NCBI GenBank assembly: GCA_963926275.1
Contig: CAWUWP010000018.1
Location: 1-44,962 of the forward strand
Length of the DNA stretch: 44,962 nt
Direction of reading: 5' to 3'
From: UBA1858 sp963926275
GTDB lineage: Bacteria; Pseudomonadota; Gammaproteobacteria; UBA4575
The translations under genes were made by a program, and so were the position numbers. The notes below the pieces were generated by a model. The model was given only the letters and a program-made list of their open reading frames with translations. It was not told where the DNA came from and did not search any database. Within the stretch, counting starts at the first letter, position 1, and every line of letters begins with the position of its first letter. This document shows positions 8,665 through 17,605 of this stretch, one piece after another.

Positions 8665-10129
8665 AATAAGCCAAAGCTTGCAGATAAGTATCTTCGCTAG
8701 CTTGTTAGTGCCGGTAGTTGGTGCATTATTAATCTTTGCTTGCGCGAGATTTCGTGGACTGATAGAACTGATATTTGTTGGTACGGCATTATGTTTGCTG
8801 GGCGTGACCATTTCAATCGTGAATATGGGTGCTGACGTTTTTCATCAAAGCATTACGCTACTCACGCTGATAGATTCAATCCCCATCGCATTTCATGTTG
8901 AACCTTTAGGTGTTCTGTATGCATGCGTTGCATCGGGATTATGGTTAGTCACGACCATTTACGCCATTGGCTATATGAATGCCAACAAGGAAAAACATTT
9001 AGCACGTTTTTACATGTGTTTCTGTCTAGCCATGGCTGCAGTGATGGGAATAGCCTATTCAGCAAACCTGCTCACCTTATTTATTTTCTATGAGTTGTTG
9101 ACTCTAAGCACCTATCCGCTGGTTGCTCATAAAGGCACTGATGTGGCTAAAGCCGGCGCACGTGTTTATCTAGGTATATTAATGGGCACTTCGATTGGCT
9201 TTTTATTGATTGCCATTCTTTGGACTTGGAGTATTACCGGCACACTCGACTTTAGTGTTGGCGGTATCCTTGAAAATGAACTGCCCGATGGTTTGTTAAT
9301 GTTACTTTTTGCCTTGTATGTATTTGGCATAGGTAAGGCCGCTTTAATGCCTTTCCATCGCTGGTTACCGGCAGCCATGGTAGCGCCAACGCCTGTGAGC
9401 GCACTGTTGCATGCAGTTGCTGTAGTCAAAGCCGGTGTATTTTGTGTGTTAAAGATCACCGTCTATGTGTTTGGTATTGATGTACTCACTAGCACGAGCG
9501 CTAACTCACCAATCATTTGGATAGCGACTGCCACTATGTTGTTAGCCTCGTTGGTTGCGTTACAGCAAGACAACTTGAAAGCGCGACTCGCCTACTCAAC
9601 TATCAGCCAATTGGCCTACATTGTTTTAGGTGCAGTACTTGCCACCACGACTAGTATTATGGGTTCTTCATTGCATCTGGCAACTCACGCGGTTGGAAAA
9701 ATTACTTTATTCTTTTGTGCTGGCGCAATATACACAGCCACCAAGAAAACACTTGTCAGTGACATGCACGGTTTAGGACGTATCATGCCTTTTACATTTG
9801 CTGCTTACACTATCGCTGCTATTAGTATTATAGGACTACCTCCACTAGCAGGCAGTTGGAGTAAATGGTTTTTAATTGATGGCGCGATTAGCGCAGATAG
9901 ACTTATTATTGCCGTTGCCTTATTAGTCAGCACGCTACTCAATATTATTTATTTAATGCCGATTGCGATAAATGGCTTCATGTTAAAACCGGCTGGTGGC
10001 TACCATGGCATTAAAGAAGCTCCATTTTCAGTGGTCATGCCTTTATGTGTGACGGCTGGATTGTGTTTTGTATTATTCTTCCTATTACCCTATGTCTATG
10101 ACTTTTTACTTTTACTCAACTTAAGATGA
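8657..10129 (+). CDS. Second ND5/NuoL-like antiporter subunit
   Basis: This 490-aa proton-conducting transporter family protein has about 14 helices. The key helices read LFIFYELLTLSTYP (Glu), KAALMPFHRWLPAAMVAPTP (Lys) and SALLHAVAVVKAGVF (His, Lys). The APTPVSALLHAVAVVKAG form is closer to NuoL/MrpA N-domains than to the first D subunit, so this may stand in for the N-terminal part of MrpA, whose C-terminal part is encoded separately at 5896-6411. It overlaps its neighbours on both sides (8 bp and 4 bp). Assignment to MrpA rather than MrpD is inference. Confidence 0.88.
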   Translation: MSEISQSLQISIFASLLVPVVGALLIFACARFRGLIELIFVGTALCLLGVTISIVNMGADVFHQSITLLTLIDSIPIAFHVEPLGVLYACVASGLWLVTTIYAIGYMNANKEKHLARFYMCFCLAMAAVMGIAYSANLLTLFIFYELLTLSTYPLVAHKGTDVAKAGARVYLGILMGTSIGFLLIAILWTWSITGTLDFSVGGILENELPDGLLMLLFALYVFGIGKAALMPFHRWLPAAMVAPTPVSALLHAVAVVKAGVFCVLKITVYVFGIDVLTSTSANSPIIWIATATMLLASLVALQQDNLKARLAYSTISQLAYIVLGAVLATTTSIMGSSLHLATHAVGKITLFFCAGAIYTATKKTLVSDMHGLGRIMPFTFAAYTIAAISIIGLPPLAGSWSKWFLIDGAISADRLIIAVALLVSTLLNIIYLMPIAINGFMLKPAGGYHGIKEAPFSVVMPLCVTAGLCFVLFFLLPYVYDFLLLLNLR

Positions 10130-10350
10130 TCTATAGTAAAAAATTCATTAATTTTATTACCTATACGTTGTACGCACTTTGTGCGGCGGTATTACTGGTA
10201 GATGTGTTTCACCACAAGCACGGACATTTTGAATTTGAGGAATGGTTTGGCTTTTATGCCTTGTATGGCTTTATCTCTTACATGGTCATCGTGCTGTCTG
10301 CTAAACAGCTGCGCAAAATATTAAAACGCGATGAGGACTACTATGATTGA
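10126..10350 (+). CDS. 74-aa membrane protein within the antiporter cluster
   Basis: This small protein has two hydrophobic segments, at about residues 9-27 (FITYTLYALCAAVLLVDVF) and 40-60 (WFGFYALYGFISYMVIVLSA). They are separated by a His/Glu-rich loop (HHKHGHFEFEE), and the tail is basic then acidic. I do not recognise a canonical Mrp or Mbh subunit in it. The gene overlaps both flanking ND5-like genes (ATGA upstream, 8 bp downstream), so it is almost certainly translated with them and is a candidate accessory subunit of the complex. Confidence 0.8.
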   Translation: MIYSKKFINFITYTLYALCAAVLLVDVFHHKHGHFEFEEWFGFYALYGFISYMVIVLSAKQLRKILKRDEDYYD

Positions 10351-12052
10351 TTTCTTTTTGAATGATTTCATAAACCACCCAGGTATTATTTTAATTCTTG
10401 GTGGTATCGCAATGATGTTTATGCCAGGTAACATGCGTCGCATTGTTACCTTTGCATTGCCGCTACTCGCGTTAGCCGGTTTTCTAAGCTACCCCGATGA
10501 TCTTATTCTCACTATTAATGCATTTGGCTACACTCTGGATCCGATACGCATTGATGGCTTAAGTTGGATTTTCACATTAATTTTTATTATTGCTTCGTTT
10601 CTCGCAGCCGTATATTCGCTACATAGCTCTAATAAGACCGAACAATCCACCATTGCTATTTATGCCGGTTCAGCCATTGGTGCAGTACTCGCTGGTGACT
10701 TATTAACGCTATTTATCTTTTGGGAAATTAGCGCACTATCTTCAACCATAATTATTTGGGCTGGGGGTCGCAATCAATCCCAGCAAGCGGGTATGCGTTA
10801 CCTGCTCATTCATATCACCTCTGGCTTGTTACTAATGTTGGGCAGTATTCTTCACTACCAGCAGACAGGATCTATTTTATTCAATGCCATGACCATTGAT
10901 ACGCTGTCAGGCTTATTAATATTTTTAGCATTTGGCATTAAGTGTGCCTTCCCACTGATGCATAACTGGTTACAAGATGCTTATCCACAAGCAAGTCCAG
11001 TAGGCACCGTGGCACTATCCGCCTTTACTACCAAATTAGCCGTGTACTGCTTAGCGCGAGCCTATGCTGGCACAGAATCACTGATCTGGATTGGCGCTAT
11101 CATGACGGTCTTCCCTATCTTTTTTGCGGTGTTAGAGAACGACTTACGCAAAGTGCTTTCGTATAGTTTAAATAACCAGCTTGGCTTTATGGTGGTGGGC
11201 GTTGGAATAGGTACAGAACTGGCACTTAATGGTACGGCAGCCCACGCGTTCAGCCACATCTTATACAAAGCGTTGTTATTCATGAGCATGGGTGCTGTGT
11301 TACATCGCGTTGGAACAACGAAAGCATCTGAGCTAGGTGGTTTATACAAATCGATGCCATGGACCACCGTCTTTTGCATTATTGGTGCTATGTCGATTTC
11401 AGCATTTCCATTGTTTAGTGGCTTCATTTCTAAAGGCATTATCTTATATGCCGTGGCCGAAGAAGGTCACTGGATTATTTGGCTAGTGTTATTGTTTGCT
11501 TCTGCGGGTGTATTGGATCACTCAGGGATTAAAGTGCCTTTCTTCAGTTTCTTCGCACATGACCAACACCATAAATGCAAAGAAGCACCTTTGAACATGT
11601 TATTAGCCATGGGCATGACTGCGGCGGCTTGTATATTGATTGGTATATTCCCGAGTGTATTATATCAATGGCTACCTCATGAAATGGATTTTCATCCTTA
11701 TACTTTTGACCACATCATTACTCAGCTACAGTTGCTATTCTTTGCTGCACTAGCCTTTGTAGTGCTATTCAGAAATGGTTGGTATCCAGCAGAAATAAAA
11801 TCTATCAATTTAGATTTTGATTGGTTATATCGCAAACCACTTAATCACCTAGTTGCTGCCATGGCAACTGGCTTTATCTCACTACTAGCTGGCGTACAAA
11901 ATTTCAAGCACAACAGTCTTAAAATTATGACAGCATTTGCTTTTCAGGCGCATGGCCCTAAGAGCTCAATTGCACGTGGGACATCAGTGGGAAATATGGT
12001 GATTTGGGTAGCAGTACTCCTTAGTGCTTGCTTGGTGTTTTATTACATTTGA
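10343..12052 (+). CDS. Third ND5/NuoM-like antiporter subunit
   Basis: This is a 569-aa proton-conducting transporter family protein. The helix signatures are LTLFIFWEISALSSTIIIW (Glu), KCAFPLMHNWLQDAYPQASP (Lys) and FTTKLAVYCLAR (Lys). It is longer than its two paralogues because of a C-terminal extension with extra hydrophobic segments (FISLLAGVQNFKHN and VIWVAVLLSACLVFYYI). I chose ATG 10343 because GAGGA at 10333-10337 lies 5 nt upstream; the in-frame ATG at 10331 overlaps that SD. It is the last gene of the cluster, and a weak hairpin follows the stop. Confidence 0.87.
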   Translation: MIDFFLNDFINHPGIILILGGIAMMFMPGNMRRIVTFALPLLALAGFLSYPDDLILTINAFGYTLDPIRIDGLSWIFTLIFIIASFLAAVYSLHSSNKTEQSTIAIYAGSAIGAVLAGDLLTLFIFWEISALSSTIIIWAGGRNQSQQAGMRYLLIHITSGLLLMLGSILHYQQTGSILFNAMTIDTLSGLLIFLAFGIKCAFPLMHNWLQDAYPQASPVGTVALSAFTTKLAVYCLARAYAGTESLIWIGAIMTVFPIFFAVLENDLRKVLSYSLNNQLGFMVVGVGIGTELALNGTAAHAFSHILYKALLFMSMGAVLHRVGTTKASELGGLYKSMPWTTVFCIIGAMSISAFPLFSGFISKGIILYAVAEEGHWIIWLVLLFASAGVLDHSGIKVPFFSFFAHDQHHKCKEAPLNMLLAMGMTAAACILIGIFPSVLYQWLPHEMDFHPYTFDHIITQLQLLFFAALAFVVLFRNGWYPAEIKSINLDFDWLYRKPLNHLVAAMATGFISLLAGVQNFKHNSLKIMTAFAFQAHGPKSSIARGTSVGNMVIWVAVLLSACLVFYYI

Positions 12053-12078
12053 TATCACGAAATGAGCTCAAGTGATAT
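12052..12078 (+). terminator. Weak hairpin after the antiporter cluster
   Basis: ATATCAC at 12052-12058 and GTGATAT at 12072-12078 form a 7-bp stem with a 13-nt loop just after the last stop. There is no T-run, so this is at best a weak terminator or an mRNA-stabilising hairpin. Confidence 0.3.
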
Positions 12079-12344
12079 TCGCAGCATTAACATCATACAA
12101 CGCAGGCGAAGTAACATCGATCAAATCAAATAATTAAGCTGGATATATAGCCATTATCACCACCATTTACCCCACAAAATAATTTTTACTAATAAGAGCA
12201 TATAGTATTGTGACCCCTTCCATTTACAGCTTAAAAACCTAAAAATTAAATTGCTAACCATGCTTTAGCCCATAAAGTAATGATACAAGTGTCGACATTA
12301 GTGAGAGTGTGTTTACTTTATGATGCTATATCTAATTCCCACTA
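12053..12344. other. AT-rich intergenic stretch
   Basis: Apart from the hairpin at its left edge I see no gene, recognisable RNA or repeat here. The only plus-strand ORF (23 codons from 12062) has no SD. The stretch separates the antiporter cluster from the broken methyltransferase gene. Confidence 0.5.
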
Positions 12345-13250
12345 TTAATTATGCTCAAGATGTATCCAGAACCCTTTCAAACATAAATCTTCAATTGATA
12401 TTGGTGTAAGTTCTCGTGATAATTTCTTGTGGATAGTTTCTATTTTTTTTTGGTCAAACTCACCCAGTGAAGTAAGCTTTTTTATTTTAAGCTTTGACTC
12501 TTTTGCCAGCTGCTTGTACTTCGTCAGTCTCCATCTATTAGGAAAACTTTTATGACCATACATTAACTGATAAATAGATTATGGCCAGGTCAAAAAATCT
12601 AAATCCGTAGATCTATCTAAACCCAAGCTTCTCAAGTCAACCTGATGAATAGATATCCCTCCTTGTTTCAAGCTTCTTTTAATGTCTTGAAAAGTATTGC
12701 CTATATCATTTACATGCTGAAGAACAGCGCGAGATAATATCAAATCATATATATCTGATTCTCGAGATACGCCGTCTTTAGTAATCTTATATTTAATACA
12801 GTCATTATTAATTCCACTTTCTGGCTTGCCATCTATATTAAAAGCTTTATTCGCACGAGCTCTCTTACTATCGTCAAGAGAACTTAGAATGTGCCTGTAA
12901 ACTTCGATATTAAACGTAGATAGATTTGATAACTCAAATTTATCTATGCAATGAACTTCTTTTGCACCATATGCGTAGCATAACAAAGCCAGTCCCATCA
13001 TATCTCCAGGCCCATATTCCATTACTATTTTCCCCACCAGATACTGGCCAAATTCCTTTTCACTTAAGTTAAGGAATTCATGATATTCATGGAAACATTT
13101 TATAAAATAATTTGCTACCTCAAGAGCATATTTTTTCTCTAGACCCTCGACCAGTTTGATGTGTCAAGTTCACATAAGCCTTTGGCGCAAATTTAGCTAA
13201 TTGATTGCTAAGTACTGACTTGTTGAATAACTGAATATCCTTGATGACAC
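12345..13250 (-). pseudogene. Broken SAM-dependent methyltransferase gene
   Basis: Read on the minus strand, this is a class I SAM methyltransferase. IVMEYGPGDMMGLALLCYAY is motif I, KEVHCIDKFEL follows it, and YDLILSRAVLQHV is the motif IV region. A later arm reads LMYGHKSFPNRWR. The frame is interrupted by an in-frame TAA at 12579-12581, with homologous-looking sequence continuing in the same frame to 12345. Further upstream, frames join only if one A is removed from an A6 tract near 13131-13136, which links TGRGSREK to YALEVANYF. No ATG, GTG or TTG start with an SD is found at the 5' end. Two lesions plus a missing start argue for a pseudogene; a sequencing error could explain the A6 tract but not both defects. 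The substrate is unknown. Confidence 0.72.
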
Positions 13251-13413
13251 TTTAGGAATGCATATCTTTCACCACATACAATATTAAAGGTTGATACTAC
13301 ATTTGATTGTTACTGAGTCTCCTCAAATCTAAGTCACATATTAGCAATAACAAATAAGTATTTTATATTTACAAGTATAATTCAACTGTTAAGTGCGATT
13401 TAATACCTGACGA

Positions 13414-13836
13414 CTAATGTAAACTTGGATTTATTTTCACTTCTGAGTCGGTAAAAGCTGGACTTGCATGATGGGCTATCATCTTCCAACCATTTTCAGT
13501 TTGCTGGTAAATGTTAGTCGCAAACACAGAAGCAACAGGTTTATCGTTGACTGATAACGTTTCTTTTACATAATGGATTGACGTATCGTCTTGAAGTTTA
13601 TATACCGCGTCACTGATTTCTATCATGGTACCGGCCTTAGCTGAAAATATTTTCTCCCAACTTGCTATAATCAGTTCAAAGCTATAAATTCTTGAGGACC
13701 CTGGATGTATGCAAATAACCTCATCGGTTTTATCCCATACGTCTTTCATCAAGTCGACACTGCGATTTCTAAATGCTTGGTAAAAGGACTCTTCTACCTG
13801 CAATGAATCAGTAAAATTAATATCTAAGTCTTTCAA
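13414..13836 (-). CDS. NTF2-like (SnoaL/DUF4440-type) protein
   Basis: This is a 140-aa cone-fold NTF2-like protein. A helical N-terminus (VEESFYQAFRNRSVDLMKDV) is followed by CIHPGSSRIYSFELIIASWE, then strands including GTMIEISDAVYKLQ and the family-like ENGWKMIAHHASP near the C-terminus. Family members range from enzymes to small-molecule binders, so no specific reaction can be assigned. The start appears to be TTG (13834-13836), with AGAGG 8 nt upstream. The start is 5 bp from that of the divergent Rieske gene, so promoters must lie within each other's coding sequence. Confidence 0.75.
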   Translation of the reverse strand: MKDLDINFTDSLQVEESFYQAFRNRSVDLMKDVWDKTDEVICIHPGSSRIYSFELIIASWEKIFSAKAGTMIEISDAVYKLQDDTSIHYVKETLSVNDKPVASVFATNIYQQTENGWKMIAHHASPAFTDSEVKINPSLH

Positions 13837-13841
13837 GCAAT

Positions 13842-14177
13842 ATGCCTCTTATTAAACTTTGTGATTTTAATGAATTAAGTGATGTTGATTCACGAGGTTT
13901 TGTTATATCAGAGTTCTCGCCTGCGCGTAATATTTTTATTGTCCGTAATAAAGACAATATCGTCGGTTATGAAAATAGCTGCCCACATAGCCTTGCACCC
14001 TTGGATTGGTCTCCTGATGTATTTTTGAATTATGAGAAAGACTATATCCAATGCTCCCATCATGGTGCTTTATTCGAAATAGAAAATGGTCATTGTATTT
14101 ATGGCCCCTGTACGGGGGAATCTTTAACTACGGTAGAAGTTATGATTACCGATGGGATTGTTTATGCTTATTTGTAG
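13842..14177 (+). CDS. Rieske [2Fe-2S] ferredoxin-like protein
   Basis: This 111-aa soluble protein consists of a single Rieske domain. The cluster ligands are visible as the C-x-H of SCPHSLAPLDW and the C-x-x-H of IQCSHHGALFEIENG. A third Cys-containing segment, YGPCTGESL, is the usual Pro-loop region. There is no transmembrane anchor or catalytic domain, so it resembles the small NirD-like or dioxygenase-type ferredoxins that pass electrons to oxygenases or reductases. No such partner gene is nearby. It is divergently paired with the NTF2-like gene. Confidence 0.88.
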   Translation: MPLIKLCDFNELSDVDSRGFVISEFSPARNIFIVRNKDNIVGYENSCPHSLAPLDWSPDVFLNYEKDYIQCSHHGALFEIENGHCIYGPCTGESLTTVEVMITDGIVYAYL

Positions 14178-14293
14178 AATAGCCACTTATCATTACCTCG
14201 ACAGCTTTACTTGATTTCCACTTTTTCTGGAAATAACCTCGCCTATCCAGTAATGATGTGATTGATTCAAGAATAAGAATATAGACTAAAGAT

Positions 14294-15199
14294 ATGTCAT
14301 TACTTAAACGCTATTTCCCACTGTTAGTCATTATTATGAGTGCTTTTGCTTATTTTTGGCCTGACTGGTTAGTGAGCCAAAAGTCTTTAATTGTCTATTT
14401 ACTCGGGGCTGTGATGTTTTGCATGGGTTCATCTCTCACCCTGAATGATTTCCTACGCGCCATACAGCGTTACCCGCTATTATTGTTTGCTCTGGTATTA
14501 CAGTTTGGTTTTATGCCACTCATTGCTTGGCAATTAAGCTCATTAGCAGGACTATCGACTGCTCTCACTGCTGGTATGATTTTAGTCGGTAGTGTGCCGG
14601 GTGGCACTGCCTCAAATGTAATTTGTTATATCAGCAAGGCTGATGTTGCTCTTTCGATTACACTCACCGCTATCAGTACGTGTCTTGCGATAGTAATGAC
14701 ACCATTACTGGCCTACGTTTACCTTAGTCATACTGTTGAGGTGGACACCTTCAATATGATGAAAAGTATTTTTTACATCGTGGTTCTACCGGTTGGATTA
14801 GGCGTATTGCTTAATCAGACACTTCATCGGTTCATTTTCCCGATACAGCAGTTTGGCGCAGATATTTCTATTCTGATTATTTGCTTTATTATCGCGATAA
14901 TAATTGCACTGAATAAGAATAACTTATTGATTGTTAGCCCTATTTTAGTCTGTTTAGTACTTGCCCATAATCTATCAGGCCTGATATTAGGCTATTTTAC
15001 AACGTTGCTAATTACCCGCAACAAGATATTAAGCAAAACCATTGCTATCGAGGTGGGTATGCAAAACTCTGGACTGGCCGTGACTCTGGCAGTAAAATTC
15101 TTTGGTGCTTCTAGCGCATTACCAGGCGCACTATTTTCTATCATCCATAATGTGACGGGTTCTTTACTCGCCCGCTATTGGGCGAAAAAATCACATTAA
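14294..15199 (+). CDS. Bile acid:sodium symporter family (BASS/SBF) transporter
   Basis: This is a 301-aa membrane protein with about nine or ten helices. Family features include GAVMFCMGSSLTLNDFLRA, the conserved VGSVPGGTASNVICYIS crossover region that contributes to sodium binding, and ALSITLTAISTCLAI. Near the C-terminus IEVGMQNSGLAVTLA is a further SBF hallmark. Known BASS proteins co-transport organic anions such as pyruvate, pantothenate or bile acids with sodium. The substrate here cannot be told. A sodium-coupled carrier next to a presumed sodium/proton antiporter is consistent but not proof of a link. The 116 bp upstream contain nothing clear. Confidence 0.9.
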   Translation: MSLLKRYFPLLVIIMSAFAYFWPDWLVSQKSLIVYLLGAVMFCMGSSLTLNDFLRAIQRYPLLLFALVLQFGFMPLIAWQLSSLAGLSTALTAGMILVGSVPGGTASNVICYISKADVALSITLTAISTCLAIVMTPLLAYVYLSHTVEVDTFNMMKSIFYIVVLPVGLGVLLNQTLHRFIFPIQQFGADISILIICFIIAIIIALNKNNLLIVSPILVCLVLAHNLSGLILGYFTTLLITRNKILSKTIAIEVGMQNSGLAVTLAVKFFGASSALPGALFSIIHNVTGSLLARYWAKKSH

Positions 15200-15211
15200 A
15201 TATATATACTT

Positions 15212-15499
15212 ATGAATACAGTTACTGCAAATACATTGGTTTTACTTGGCTGGGGCATTACTGCTGCAATGGTCTATAGCCTATTAAGCGGGCCTTTTGA
15301 TGGCCGCATGTGTGAATCTACCTGCTTCAGCATGCTCTATTGGGGCGCTTTGGTATTAGCCGTGTGTGGAACGCTGCTCAGCTTAATGCAGGCGTTTAAG
15401 CCTAACTCAGGAATATTCAGTAAACTTGGATTGCTGTTTGGACTGTTATTGACGGCAATATTAATTGGCGTCATGGTGATTGGCTCTATGGGTGGTTAA
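15212..15499 (+). CDS. Small three-helix membrane protein, unknown
   Basis: This 95-aa hydrophobic protein has three predicted helices, at about residues 8-25 (TLVLLGWGITAAMVYSLL), 40-62 (MLYWGALVLAVCGTLLSLMQ) and 72-92 (LGLLFGLLLTAILIGVMVIG). A Cys pair, MCESTC, lies in the first loop. I do not recognise the family. It begins 12 bp after the BASS transporter and so is probably co-transcribed with it, and it ends 15 bp from the convergent recG. Confidence 0.65.
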   Translation: MNTVTANTLVLLGWGITAAMVYSLLSGPFDGRMCESTCFSMLYWGALVLAVCGTLLSLMQAFKPNSGIFSKLGLLFGLLLTAILIGVMVIGSMGG

Positions 15500-15514
15500 T
15501 ACTCACAATAATAA

Positions 15515-17590
15515 TTAGGCATTAGCATATTCCACTGCATTGCCTAACCATCGCCTAAGTACTGTCTCTACTCTTTCTGGGTGATTCTCTAGTAGCCAGT
15601 GTGCCGCTTTTTGTACATCGGGTAAAAGAGCGAGGTCTTTACTTAAATTAGCAATACGCATCTGCATATCACCCGACTGCTTGGTACCTAGTACTTCTCC
15701 GGGACCACGTATTTCTAAGTCGATACGCGCTAATTCAAATCCATCTGTTGTTTCTCGCAGTGCTTCTATTCGTTTCTTAGCCACATCACCCAATGGTGCT
15801 TTATATAACAGCACACAACTACTTTGTTTTTCGCCACGACCGACTCGCCCACGCAACTGATGCAATTGAGCCAAACCAAAGCGCTCTGCATTTTCTATCA
15901 CCATTAAGCTCGCATTGGGCACGTCTACCCCTACTTCGATAACTGTTGTCGCGACCAGTACATTAATTTTTTTGTTTATGAAATCTTGCATCACAGAATC
16001 TTTTTCAGCAGATTTTAAGCGCCCATGTAGCAGACCAATGTTTAAATCTGTTAATTGCGTTTGAAGATATACATGGGTATCAGTCGCTGCCTGACTTTGT
16101 AGTACATCTGATTCTTCTATCAAACTACACACCCAATATACTTGTGCGCCATGCTGACAATTCTCACGTATGCGTTCAACTATATCGTCACGTCTAGATT
16201 CAGCAATGGCGACTGTTGTGATTGGTTTTCTTCCTGGCGGCAATTCATCAATGACTGAATAATCCAAATGCGCATACATACTCATCGCTAAAGTGCGCGG
16301 AATAGGCGTGGCTGTCATCGTTAGCTGATGCGGATAGACTGTATCTTCGGAACCTTTTTGTGTGAGTTGCAAACGTTGTTGTACACCAAAACGATGTTGC
16401 TCATCGGTGATGCTGACAGCTAAGTTTTTAAATTCAACGCCATCTTGAAATAATGCATGGGTACCCACAACAACAGATGCAGTCCCTGTCGAAATCAGCC
16501 CAAGCATTTCTCTTTTCTTTTTAGCTGGCAAGCCAGATGCTAACCAGGCGACTTGAATGCCGAGTGGTAACAGCTGATTTGTAAAGTAACGAAAATGCTG
16601 CTCAGCTAGTAATTCAGTCGGCGCCATGATGGCGGCTTGATATTGATTCTCTACTGCATATAAACACGCCACTAATGCGACCACTGTTTTACCGCTACCC
16701 ACATCTCCTTGCACCAATCGCATCATCGGATGATCTACGCTCATATCTTTTTTAATTTCAGCTAATACTTTCGCTTGAGCATTAGTGAGCTTAAATGGCA
16801 AATTTTTCATAAACGGTTTTACTAGAGCGCCGCTTGATTTTAATGGGTAACCTTTACGAAGATTAGTGCGCAATCGTATTTTCATAATACTTAAGTGATG
16901 TGCTAACAGCTCATCAAAGACTAATTTTTTTTGTGCAGGATGCTGCCTGTCAAACAGCGCTTGCTTATCTACGTCAGCACGAGGCTTATGGACTTCATTT
17001 AACATTTCCAGTATTGGTTTACTCTCATCTGGCATGCCATGCATATCTCTCAACACATCTTCAAATACAGTTTTTTGTTTTTCTGCCCAGTTAAGTGCTT
17101 TATCAACTAATGTCAGTACACGCTTTTGCTGCAACCCTTTAGTCAATGGATATACCGGCTCAAGACGATCGGAAAGTGTGACTATTTCATTTTCTGCAAG
17201 CACTCGATACTGCGGATGTATCATTTCAATTCTATTGCCTGAACGGCGTGGCCCACCGAAACACAATACGCGCTTACCATCGGAAAGCCCCTTTAACTGA
17301 CTACTACTAAAATGAAAGAAACGCAGGCTAATCTCACCAGTGTCATCAATTAATGTCGCTGTCATCATACGACGACGTCCAAAAACGACTTTCGCGTTAT
17401 AAACCTGACCAATTACCTGCAGTTCTTTATCACAAGCAATATCAGAAATATTAGTAATAACTGTACGGTCGTTATAACGTAGTGGTAAATGAAAAAGCAG
17501 ATCGAATATTGTGAAGATATTTAGCTTAGCTAAATTTTCAATCGCCTTAGGTGTAATGCCTGGCAGGTCTTTTATTGCGCTCACAATCAA
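15515..17590 (-). CDS. recG: ATP-dependent DNA helicase RecG
   Basis: RecG is the monomeric branch-migration helicase that regresses stalled forks. The 691-aa length is normal. The N-terminal wedge/OB domain includes GQVYNAKVVFGRRRMMTATL. The helicase core shows Walker A in VQGDVGSGKTVVAL (about residue 293), the DEQHRFG box (about 395), TMTATPIPRTLAMS and the motif VI sequence QLRGRVGRGEKQSSC. The start is taken as TTG at 17588-17590; a GTG two codons later is an alternative. It lies 15 bp after ridA and is probably the last gene of the rpoZ-spoT-ridA-recG unit. Confidence 0.97.
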   Translation of the reverse strand: MIVSAIKDLPGITPKAIENLAKLNIFTIFDLLFHLPLRYNDRTVITNISDIACDKELQVIGQVYNAKVVFGRRRMMTATLIDDTGEISLRFFHFSSSQLKGLSDGKRVLCFGGPRRSGNRIEMIHPQYRVLAENEIVTLSDRLEPVYPLTKGLQQKRVLTLVDKALNWAEKQKTVFEDVLRDMHGMPDESKPILEMLNEVHKPRADVDKQALFDRQHPAQKKLVFDELLAHHLSIMKIRLRTNLRKGYPLKSSGALVKPFMKNLPFKLTNAQAKVLAEIKKDMSVDHPMMRLVQGDVGSGKTVVALVACLYAVENQYQAAIMAPTELLAEQHFRYFTNQLLPLGIQVAWLASGLPAKKKREMLGLISTGTASVVVGTHALFQDGVEFKNLAVSITDEQHRFGVQQRLQLTQKGSEDTVYPHQLTMTATPIPRTLAMSMYAHLDYSVIDELPPGRKPITTVAIAESRRDDIVERIRENCQHGAQVYWVCSLIEESDVLQSQAATDTHVYLQTQLTDLNIGLLHGRLKSAEKDSVMQDFINKKINVLVATTVIEVGVDVPNASLMVIENAERFGLAQLHQLRGRVGRGEKQSSCVLLYKAPLGDVAKKRIEALRETTDGFELARIDLEIRGPGEVLGTKQSGDMQMRIANLSKDLALLPDVQKAAHWLLENHPERVETVLRRWLGNAVEYANA

Positions 17591-17605
17591 ATATGCTGTT
17601 TCTTT

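Noticed and set aside
12062..12133. 23-codon plus-strand ORF after the antiporter cluster (MSSSDIRSINIIQ...)
   Set aside because: It has no SD, sits directly after a hairpin, and has nothing in its composition to suggest coding.
13162..13167. TTGACA on the minus strand upstream of the broken methyltransferase
   Set aside because: No -10-like hexamer is found at 16-18 bp, and the site lies within sequence that reads as part of the decayed coding region.
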